A stretch of 64,000 nucleotides of DNA from Ogataea parapolymorpha DL-1. Lineage: Eukaryota > Ascomycota > Pichiomycetes > Pichiales > Pichiaceae. Below, in pieces: positions 52,701 to 59,113 of the stretch. The stretch covers positions 248,001-312,000 of the forward strand of contig NC_027864.1 in the NCBI RefSeq assembly GCF_000187245.1, written 5' to 3'. Numbering within the stretch: the stretch's first letter is position 1; each line of letters begins with the position of its first letter. Below the pieces are notes generated by a model, which was not told the origin of the DNA, searched no databases, and saw only the letters and a program-made list of their open reading frames with translations. The position numbers and the translations under genes were made by a program.

Positions 52701-53239
52701 CAGGCAGCTCCCAAAAATCTCCTAGTAAAGCAAGTAAAGGCAGGCCTCCAAGAAATACTAAGGCATCCAGAGCTCGGGCGGCAGACAAAGCGAAGAGAAT
52801 GACCATGGCAGGGAACAAAGAACTGGATACATCCTTACCTGGAAGTTCCAAAGATCACTTCATGTATTTCTTATGGTCATTGATGGATAGGTTGCGCCAT
52901 AACTCAACGTTCAATCAACGGTGTTTTTTCATTCTGGATAATGCCCGGATTCACAAAGGAGGTGAGATCACAGATATGATCAAAATGGCCAACCAGAAGT
53001 ATGATACAGGATTTGAAGTGCTTTATTTACCGCCCTACTCTCCGGAGCTGAATCCAATCGAGAATATTTGGTCGATGATGAAGAGAAACTTTGCAGACAC
53101 AAGACGGAGCAAACTGGTGGATCGATTGGCTTGCTCACAAAATGGAATCACTCCTGAAATTGTTGCAAAGACGGTGAAGCATGCTACAAAGTATTTTGAT
53201 CACTGTCGTCAGGGTATTCCTCTTAAGAACTTGCATTAG
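49775..53239 (+). CDS. Transposase, DDE superfamily (DDE_3, IS630/Tc1-like)
   Basis: 1154 residues from the first ATG at 49775; an in-frame TTG 21 nt upstream is not a likely start. Residues 1 to about 715 are low-complexity (Ser, Pro, Glu, with basic R-S-M-T-K and K-R-S-M-S-R patches) and match nothing I know. Residues about 730-775 form a helix-turn-helix (A-K-A-A-A-E-A-L-G-I, then T-A-S-N-W-I-K-Q-F). A G-R-P-Y linker follows near 786 (the place of the GRPR motif in Tc1), and a second helical DNA-binding region to about 865. The catalytic domain has Asp891 (C-V-F-I-D-E-A-G-F), Asp1055 (F-I-L-D-N-A-R-I-H-K-G) and Glu1096 (P-Y-S-P-E-L-N-P-I-E-N-I-W). The first and second Asp are separated by 163 residues, with a basic insert carrying an AT-hook-like K-G-R-P-P-R near 988. 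Asp to Glu spacing is 40, not the usual 34. No frameshift or stop is seen. Confidence 0.93.
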   Translation: MDYPKVRCKDKGLTSPPNKDTEAGAVRKLSIERKIGKGSRANSNASASSSRVGTPRRTRSMTKAIEKASETWQTGGDPQTPVRGPSKQRDWEDNERLNSGEYCLQSPLEAKSIVFRSEGQQSAPSTPPTRTPSSRKRSMSRKLKESLESGPELGDVGSSPRSKSQSLRRRVSSGRLRQARFSNSGDPASHPKLPEQLDSLPKEEVNALDLNNEPIASQQDHDHEDFTCDGPKVMDMRDAPTEPRKPMLDSNCTIDNHAKTDTCPKLETIDLPIEILSETRIGSSPLADGTREAETNSIEVFPSATPTSDTEHSRGPQEEEQKTVLGLGKYSGGFVDDDFVLHPNDKFELTSILVPTSKLAESNNGKEASTEKFENEYPGIEKLTESKSTNESEAINIESAKQEIATAVKDPIRNSDPGCSDVGLAGPVESRAELDKEPTGPNENSSRPIEPVEGTITPPSFSNVPQEPVHNDVIADRCDSRSYSLQGSIMASYHDEPKNSKIPDSPDSTSTVVHHPLTVSDRCSELNKKDRQVPKLKTVNVTNNPFYVPTGARSDMTDRRRNHSSGNNQGQKGLQQADLELHDALTNFGASYMTQYRTPAPSLDMKSVDWDAMSGISFTGSRAMIDTQSQHYPSYSYPVLDPRDHRAVNHYEGCVPLGDDPYRAEQIPAKSFSSSSRYSSGVKKEESDEFHDENQPPFLFDPNKVEDFNGGDPSKKRGGGTKGRTWNRQEYSDRDRQQFFDLWLSTVPRNAKAAAEALGIRYTTASNWIKQFRDNGQEEIPMGGILGRPYANPLTEEHETHIISFYKRITQEKRAMKLDELLDELTTQFEDLKLSKTGLRKHLNDMNFKYQRLSKHAENRNSPATIAYRQKWIDYLDQSGANYTRNCVFIDEAGFDENMKDNFGWAFKGSHPVVDIKNNAPAFTLFGAISHEGIVDVQVKYPKNSKAWHECVMQWEHHINTDKPNDPEPGCAEENAGSSQKSPSKASKGRPPRNTKASRARAADKAKRMTMAGNKELDTSLPGSSKDHFMYFLWSLMDRLRHNSTFNQRCFFILDNARIHKGGEITDMIKMANQKYDTGFEVLYLPPYSPELNPIENIWSMMKRNFADTRRSKLVDRLACSQNGITPEIVAKTVKHATKYFDHCRQGIPLKNLH

Positions 53240-54869
53240 TATTGAAATGCATCAAGATTGACCTTCAATTGGAACCAATAAAAATGCAAAAGCAATCAAT
53301 AAGGTGTCAAACAATGTTCAAATGCACACAATTATACCACAAATCTATTTCAAATCTTAGCCTATCCCATTTAGTACTTAAATACTGCTCATTTGCTATA
53401 TAATTCAAATACATATGCTGTTCAATACACCACTCACAATTCAATCAGTAATCCAAAGCAGCTCAATAATCTAAACCTTGCACCATATCTTAATCAAATC
53501 TAATCCAATTTCCAGTACAATTTATTTTCTTCTTCAATAAACGTCTAATTTAGGTTCAATGATAATTCAAATGTCATTCAATTCCTATCGAAAATCACAA
53601 TAATGTGATAAAGCACCAACATTACTAATGCAATTGTTAATGACTGGTACATTTTTGTAATAAATTACTAGCATTATGAGCGCAATTCTTGATGAATATT
53701 ACAATTTTGTGACAAATCAGGACCATTATTACCACAAATCTTGACGAATTGTCCATTTTTGTGATAATTCAATAACATATCTGGTACAATTCTTTGTTAA
53801 TAATACAAATGTGATTTAAATCAGGAACATTACTGGTACACTTCTAGACGGCTAGTCCAAATTTGTGATAAATCAATAGCATTACAAGTACAATTTTTGA
53901 TCATTTTTATTGTCTTACCCAATTATATCACAATAATAGTGCATATTTGATCCAAATCAAATACAAAAGTCTAACAATTTTAGGAGATTAATCAATATCA
54001 ATACAATTCTAACACAATTTGATGACCATTTCTTGCTCAGAAAGCAAAGGAAACTTATTTTAGGTACATTATCTGTTCAATAACACGTACTCAATGCATT
54101 TGATTCGCATTTTGTGGGTATTTTGCGTACAAAGATCATTCAATTCAGATACAAATCTGTCCTGAAGCTTCAAAAATGTACGTAATTTTCAAACCAGTCA
54201 CAATTGAGGTACAATCCCAACACAATCTGGTTATAATAAATTCTTATCTGTTCAAAATGTGTCTATAAGGTATCCAATTCGCATTCAAACCTTGCATTTA
54301 ATGCAATGAACCTCCAATATACATCCAATTCCACTTGATCATGTCACATTTTGGGCACAATCGAACCACAATACTATATGAAGTCTCAATTACAGCTCCA
54401 TTGGTGCATAATTCCAATACAATCTTACTTCAAATTTCATTATTCGCTATAATGGACATGCATTTGCTGGCCAATTGTCATTCAATTTCATTCAATTGAG
54501 CTCCAATATATGACAATACTATAACATTAGTTGTCTAAAAACATGAACTCGTGCAATTTGGTTGCAATTTTAAGCCTACATCAAATATATAACATACCCA
54601 GCTAGATACTTATCAGATCATCATGTTCTGTGAGCCTTACCATCCATAGACAGCAGAAAAGCAGCTCAATCGTCTCCATTTGGAATTCATTTTGATTAAT
54701 GTCTTAATTCTATGTTAATTTGTGTCTATATATTGATCGATAGATCACAAAGCTGCACAAATTGCATGCAATCTTTTCTATGTAGATCTAATGCATACCT
54801 CACATATGCAATCCAGCTACAATGTGGATGCAATAGTATCAGACACCAATCCAATTTCAATACAATTCG
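53240..54869. other. Noncoding AT-rich 3' half of the transposon
   Basis: 1.63 kb with no gene. The plus strand is strikingly rich in CAAT, TTCAA and TACAAT words throughout. In 53601-53912 this becomes a regular 52-bp repeat. The short open frames here have no support. Confidence 0.7.
53601..53912 (+). repeat. Degenerate 52-bp tandem array, six units
   Basis: Units start at 53601, 53653, 53705, 53757, 53809 and 53861. Each is exactly 52 bp, with the shared skeleton TTTTGTGATAAATCA, then A-CATTA, then GGTACAATTCTTGA and TACAA at the end. Copies differ at many positions, so the array is old or under loose constraint. It may be a spacer, an enhancer-like subterminal repeat or a folded RNA. Confidence 0.85.
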
Positions 54870-55016
54870 AGATACAAAAGATACCGAGCGAGCATTCAAA
54901 TATTGTCATCACATGACTCAAATCACGATACAATTTTTACCGACGCACTATTCAAATGTTTCCGACGAGGAAATCAAATATTCCCAGAAGAAATCCAATA
55001 TTTCCGGTTTTACCTG
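54870..55016 (-). repeat. Right terminal inverted repeat (147 bp)
   Basis: Exact reverse complement of 49361-49507. The three ATTTGA-N6 units appear at 54962-54979, 54940-54957 and 54884-54901. Confidence 0.95.
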
Positions 55017-55054
55017 TATTCCCAGAAGAAATCCAATATTTCCGGTTTTACCTG
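54979..55054. repeat. 38-bp tandem duplication of the right tip
   Basis: 54979-55016 and 55017-55054 are identical 38-bp copies of the outermost sequence, each ending in TTTTACCTG. The left end has only one copy. The inner copy is the one continuous with the inverted repeat. Confidence 0.93.
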
Positions 55055-55132
55055 TAATTAAATTAGAAAATTAATTTCTGGAAATTCTTTTGTGTCAAGC
55101 TCTAAAAATTAGAGCAGCTAGAACTTAGATCT

Positions 55133-56485
55133 ATGGATCCAACAGCTTCGCCGGTCCACTGCCGCTTCCGATCTGACCAGCTGGATCTTCTTGCAGCATA
55201 CGCAAACCCGGAATATGGTTCCATGGCACCGTCGATGCTAGTCGAGGGCCCTTCTTCCTCAGGCAAGACGTACACTCTGCGCAAGTACTTTGAACATTTG
55301 CAGCGAAATGGGCAAATACTGTTTTCAGAAATCCAATGCGAATACTGTCTCACGCGCAAAACCATCTTGCACACAATTCTGCGCAATTTGATCAATTTAC
55401 TCGATATCAATGTCCAGCAGTCCGCCGAAATGATCGGTAAATGCGATGGACTTGGAACTTTTGTGGAGGTGCTGAAACAGATTGAACACATATACATCAC
55501 TATGTCCGAGGGCATACGACATCCCCCCGTGGTTTTTGTGCTTGATCGCGTGGAAAGATTGCTTCCAAATGAAAACCCGTCAGAGCTCTGTACAGCGCTG
55601 TCGAGAGCCCATGAACAGAGTCCAGCTCTAAACTTATTCACGTTTGTCTACGTGGTGAACCGCAGTGACTCGCTAAATATTCAAACTCTGGCACTGCCTA
55701 CCATCGCTTTTACATGCTATTCCATTAACCAGATCAAGGACATCTTGCTTGACCGGATAGCCGATTCAAGCCCATCATTTCTTCCTCCCCTCCAGTTCAA
55801 ATCTTTTGCTCGACAATTTCTTGACATCATATTAGACACATACACATCATATTTTGGTATGGATATTGGGATCATGGTTCCTGTGCTGGCAAAGCTGTGG
55901 CCGATTTTCATCAACCCGGTCAATGAGCTCGGGCGCATCGAGAACGGCACCAATGACGTGCTCACCACTTTTCAGCGGAATAAATCATTGCTGCAAAGCG
56001 AGCAGGGTCTCCTGGACGACCTGGCCAGTGCTGACATTCCGTCAAGCGACCTGCCCAAGAAGACCAAGTACATTTTGATTGCAGCATACCTTGCATCTTA
56101 CGACGACCCCAAATACGATCTAATTTTGTTCTCGAAACAGAGAGAAGCGCGCTCGAACAGAAAAGTTCGTCATTCCAAGAAGAAAAGCACTAAATCAAGC
56201 GACCAGTTGTCTTCTCGGATGCTCTCACCACAGGCTTTCACGCTCGAGCGGTTGTTGGCTATTTTGCATGCAATATATGACGAGAACTGCGAGGAGCCTC
56301 TATTAAACGACGTAGAGCTCTTATCGGAACTAGCCACGCTCTCGACGCTCAAATCTATCATGAAACTGAAACTAGGCGACACCATCGGAGGCGGCACCAA
56401 ATGGAAATGCAACGTCAACTGGAGCGTTATCAAGAAGTTCTCGGACGAAGTGGGATTTGAAATAGAAAATTTCCTGATAGACTAG
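55133..56485 (+). CDS. ORC5: Origin recognition complex subunit 5
   Basis: 450 residues. Orc5 is an AAA+ subunit of the six-protein complex that marks replication origins. Walker A is G-P-S-S-S-G-K-T (39-46). The Walker B-like V-V-F-V-L-D-R-V-E is near 130-140. The C-terminal winged-helix region includes Y-I-L-I-A-A-Y-L-A-S-Y and F-T-L-E-R-L-L-A-I, typical of Orc5. A basic patch (about 345-360, K-K-K-S-T-K) sits between. The start codon lies 78 bp from the right end of the transposon, so the native promoter is displaced; the gene is essential in yeast and must be expressed from what remains or from the element. It is convergent with LTO1 (3 bp). Confidence 0.93.
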   Translation: MDPTASPVHCRFRSDQLDLLAAYANPEYGSMAPSMLVEGPSSSGKTYTLRKYFEHLQRNGQILFSEIQCEYCLTRKTILHTILRNLINLLDINVQQSAEMIGKCDGLGTFVEVLKQIEHIYITMSEGIRHPPVVFVLDRVERLLPNENPSELCTALSRAHEQSPALNLFTFVYVVNRSDSLNIQTLALPTIAFTCYSINQIKDILLDRIADSSPSFLPPLQFKSFARQFLDIILDTYTSYFGMDIGIMVPVLAKLWPIFINPVNELGRIENGTNDVLTTFQRNKSLLQSEQGLLDDLASADIPSSDLPKKTKYILIAAYLASYDDPKYDLILFSKQREARSNRKVRHSKKKSTKSSDQLSSRMLSPQAFTLERLLAILHAIYDENCEEPLLNDVELLSELATLSTLKSIMKLKLGDTIGGGTKWKCNVNWSVIKKFSDEVGFEIENFLID

Positions 56486-56488
56486 ATC

Positions 56489-56992
56489 TCACCATTCATC
56501 TTTCTTCTCTGTTTGTATCGTTCCTCCCACCTTCATTGCGATCTCCTCAATATCGTTGTAGTTTTCACTAAAAATGGGACAAACCGATCTCATTTTTGTG
56601 CGGACCCGCTTGAGAACGTTATCATATTTTTCGACGTCGGAATCGTTATTGGTAACTTGTGCTCGACCGTTCTCAAAGAGAGTGTCAATAAGCATTTGCA
56701 ACTCAGTTAGACTCTGTAAAATCTTGGGGTACTGTCTAGGTTTACCCTTGTCGTCCGTTGTAGCACCGGCGTTGATTTTTTGCTGTGTCTGGTTAATCCA
56801 TATTGCGACTAATGCTTTATACTGACCGAGAACCAGAAGACGCTGGAAACCGGTCTGAATCCCAAGTTGCTTTCCTTCCAAAAACTGCTGTTTTGAGCCC
56901 TCCAGTTGCCCTTCGAGGAACCCTTCCTGGTAGTACTGGTTCTCAAGGTTCAGCAGCGAATCGAAGTCTATGTCTTTTTGTTCGCAGGGCAT
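56489..56992 (-). CDS. LTO1: Fe-S maturation adaptor Lto1
   Basis: 167 residues. The Lto1/Yae1 motif is clear: L-L-N-L-E-N-Q-Y-Y-Q-E-G-F-L-E-G-Q, then F-L-E-G-K-Q-L-G-I-Q-T-G-F-Q-R. Lto1 with Yae1 brings the Rli1 (ABCE1) apoprotein to the cytosolic iron-sulfur assembly machinery. The C-terminus ends D-E-W; a terminal Trp after an acidic residue is the recognition tail for the CIA targeting complex. The protein has an extra 8-residue N-terminus relative to the S. cerevisiae start. It is divergent from LIN1 with only 24 bp between the two ATGs. Confidence 0.92.
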   Translation of the reverse strand: MPCEQKDIDFDSLLNLENQYYQEGFLEGQLEGSKQQFLEGKQLGIQTGFQRLLVLGQYKALVAIWINQTQQKINAGATTDDKGKPRQYPKILQSLTELQMLIDTLFENGRAQVTNNDSDVEKYDNVLKRVRTKMRSVCPIFSENYNDIEEIAMKVGGTIQTEKKDEW

Positions 56993-57016
56993 CGCGATGA
57001 ATAATTTTTTCGATTT

Positions 57017-57850
57017 ATGTCCGAACTAAAAAGACGGCGCAGACTGAGACAGGTCAAAACAGATGTCTACGGATCCGACTCAGACAGCGAAAATGATAAG
57101 GGAAAGACGATGGACATGGATGCCTTTGGCCAAGAGCTGGAGCTCGATTCGAATGAGAGTGTAGAGGAGGAAGACGATCAGGAGGTCAAAATTGAGGCAT
57201 TCAACCTTAAACAGGAGACGGAGGAAGGGGTATTCGATCAAGACGGCAATTATGTGCGGACCAAGGAAGAAAGCGAAGACGAGGATTGGCTAGATGAGGT
57301 GAAAAAAGAAGACATAAAGAAAGCTCGTGCAGCCGAATTGCGACAGGAGGAGGAGAGGCGGAAACAGGAAGATGACAAGGCTCGGCGATTGCGGTCTGCC
57401 AACGTAAACGAGGTTATAGAAAATCTTTGTGAGCTGATGGAGCCCGCGGAAACTGTGGTAGAATTGCTACAACGGCTAAATGGTGAGTCAAGAAGGCTAA
57501 GGAAAAAAGGTCAGAAGGAGCACGAAAAACATGTGCGGGAGCAAATTACGCAGGTGATGAGCGCCATTGAGGTGTTGGAAGATGGCTTTTCAGAAATCTA
57601 CGAGGTGTCAAGAGAGGAGCTGATGCGGAAGTTGCCCACTGCCCCGGGTTCTGAACGCAAACGCAAAAGAGAGGACGAAAGTGCCAATCAGTGGTATTAT
57701 CGATGGCCCGGACAGGAAGAAATTTATGGCCCCTATGACTCAGCCACAATGGAAGCATGGCGCGAAGCATATTTTATCGATAACCCGGTCGAGTACCGGA
57801 AAGGGAATGAACCATTTAGATTGCTCGATGATTCCACAATGTTCCTGTAA
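57017..57850 (+). CDS. LIN1: GYF-domain splicing factor Lin1 (Snu40/CD2BP2)
   Basis: 277 residues. It starts with a basic stretch (K-R-R-R-R-L-R-Q-V-K) followed by D-V-Y-G-S-D-S-D-S-E, the family N-terminus. The middle is charged and helical. The C-terminal GYF domain (about 222-275) has W-Y-Y-R-W-P-G, then Y-G-P-Y-D-S-A-T-M-E-A-W; the family F-F is replaced by Y-F. The protein joins the U5 snRNP (Prp8 partner). An acidic E-E-E-D-D segment precedes V-F-D-Q-D-G-N-Y. It is divergent from LTO1, 24 bp away. Confidence 0.93.
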   Translation: MSELKRRRRLRQVKTDVYGSDSDSENDKGKTMDMDAFGQELELDSNESVEEEDDQEVKIEAFNLKQETEEGVFDQDGNYVRTKEESEDEDWLDEVKKEDIKKARAAELRQEEERRKQEDDKARRLRSANVNEVIENLCELMEPAETVVELLQRLNGESRRLRKKGQKEHEKHVREQITQVMSAIEVLEDGFSEIYEVSREELMRKLPTAPGSERKRKREDESANQWYYRWPGQEEIYGPYDSATMEAWREAYFIDNPVEYRKGNEPFRLLDDSTMFL

Positions 57851-57937
57851 TGGACCCCCGTATTTCCGATACGATTACCTAATTAAGAATGCTGTCCGGG
57901 GTACAGGAATTGACACCATTTTTTAAATTTCGGTTGC

Positions 57938-57955
57938 ACGGGGCGCACGCCCCGT
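57938..57955. terminator. GC-rich hairpin after LIN1
   Basis: ACGGGGCG and CGCCCCGT form perfect 8-bp arms around a two-base loop in an otherwise AT-leaning gap, 88 bp after the LIN1 stop. It could be a 3'-end or promoter element for the next gene; a zinc-finger (Mig1-like) site is another reading. Confidence 0.35.
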
Positions 57956-58016
57956 ATCCCCGTGGTCAATTTGGTATCCTGCAGATTATGATATAAAAGC
58001 GTGGCATATCCTTGTG

Positions 58017-58385
58017 ATGATAAGCAAGATGACTCCTAAGTGTATTCTCAACCTCAATACCGCTTCCAGATGTTTTGTTAAACTCCAGGGAACGACAATT
58101 CCAACAAAGTCGTTCGCCTCTTTCAGCAGATCGCAATATTCCTACGCTGACAAGTACAACCAGAAGGACCTGAACAAGACTCCTGAGTTCAGAGAGACTG
58201 TCAGCAATAACGGCGGGGCCGGCCTTGTCGAACATTCTTCTATGACGATTATCAAGAATGCCGGTGACGCTCATCCTTCTTACAACGACCATATCTCTGC
58301 CCACAATGGTTTCACGCCGCTTGTGTCGGGCAGCGGCGCAGTCAGTGGACATGGATTTATTTCGACGGGCGATATTCAGGAATAA
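58017..58385 (+). CDS. Small protein, probably mitochondrial, unrecognised
   Basis: 122 residues from the ATG at 58017. The first 45 residues carry Lys and Arg with no acidic residue (M-T-P-K-C, then A-S-R-C-F-V-K-L-Q), giving a likely mitochondrial presequence with cleavage near 45-50. The rest is soluble, rich in Ser, Gly, His and Asn, with H-P-S-Y-N-D-H and S-G-S-G-A-V-S-G-H-G-F near the end. I do not recognise the family. Location, presequence and codon use support a real gene. Confidence 0.65.
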   Translation: MISKMTPKCILNLNTASRCFVKLQGTTIPTKSFASFSRSQYSYADKYNQKDLNKTPEFRETVSNNGGAGLVEHSSMTIIKNAGDAHPSYNDHISAHNGFTPLVSGSGAVSGHGFISTGDIQE

Positions 58386-58444
58386 ATGCATGATTTAGTT
58401 AACGAGATTTATATAATGATGAATACGTATTCATACCGCTTATC

Positions 58445-59025
58445 TCACAAGTATCTTCTGTCTGGGTAGTCTACCACTTTATCGAATTTCTCGTCGCCCA
58501 CATATCCTCCTGCCATAGCGTTCAGAACATGCCTCTTGAACTGGGCAGGGTATTTTGACAAGTCGTTGGCGGCGTCCTTGTTCAGGGGATCGTTGGCGTT
58601 TGGCTGCAAGAACAGATGCAGAATTCCAGCAAACACCAACTGCAGAGTCAGTGTTGGTTTCCAGTCGTTCCGCAGAATGTTGAGACAAACATGGCCCTCC
58701 AGATCGATGTTGGGATGGTATATTTTTTGCAAGCATTTGAATTCTGGAGCTCGATTAGGATAGTCTTCTGGCACCTCGCAGACAAACTTGAATTTACCGC
58801 CTTGGTAGAGTCCTTCGTTGGGACAGACCTCCAGGTCGATTCTCATTGGATTTGCTTCGTCATACTTGATGCTTATTCCAGGTATCTCCTCGTACTCTTG
58901 TAAATCTTTTTTAGCACGGATATATGCCACTGGAACAGACTGCGAGACAGGTTTGTTGGCCTGCTCTTTCTGTAGCTTTTTCAGTTTGAGCTGGTGTTAG
59001 TGCCTTGAATCCAACTACTTACCAT
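58445..59025 (-). CDS. UBC12: NEDD8/Rub1-conjugating enzyme (two exons)
   Basis: Spliced from 59025-59023 and 58990-58445, giving 182 residues. Exon 1 is only the ATG; the 32-nt intron (59022-58991) starts GTAAGT, has CTAAC and ends CAG. The protein starts M-L-K-L-K-K-L-Q-K, matching yeast Ubc12 and providing the N-terminal peptide that binds the E1 (Uba3). The E2 fold follows, with active-site Cys103 in H-P-N-I-D-L-E-G-H-V-C-L-N-I-L-R-N-D-W. It attaches Rub1 to cullins with Dcn1. Length fits the family (about 185). Confidence 0.95.
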
Positions 59026-59113
59026 TACAAATATCGACTTCCTATTTTTCGGTGTAAGGTTTATTTATTAATTTACTATTTTGCTATAAACAAACATCAG
59101 ATCAGACGAGACT

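Larger units (their letters stand above)
49361..55054 (+). mobile_element. Complete Tc1/mariner-type DNA transposon (5694 bp)
   Basis: Ends are 5'-CAGGTAAAACC... on the left and ...GGTTTTACCTG-3' on the right, flanked by TA at 49359-49360 and 55055-55056, the target duplication of the IS630/Tc1/mariner superfamily. Terminal inverted repeats are identical over 147 bp (49361-49507 and 54870-55016), with a second copy of the last 38 bp added at the right tip. One long frame encodes a D-D-E transposase. The 3' part (53240-54870) is AT-rich noncoding DNA with a 52-bp tandem array. Perfect repeats and an open frame imply recent movement. Removing the element joins PNS1 and ORC5 across about 155 bp. 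Confidence 0.95.

Noticed and set aside
54712..55074. 120-codon plus-strand frame across the right transposon end
   Set aside because: It is a translation of AT-rich noncoding DNA and the inverted repeat, including the 38-bp duplication twice; no homology signs.
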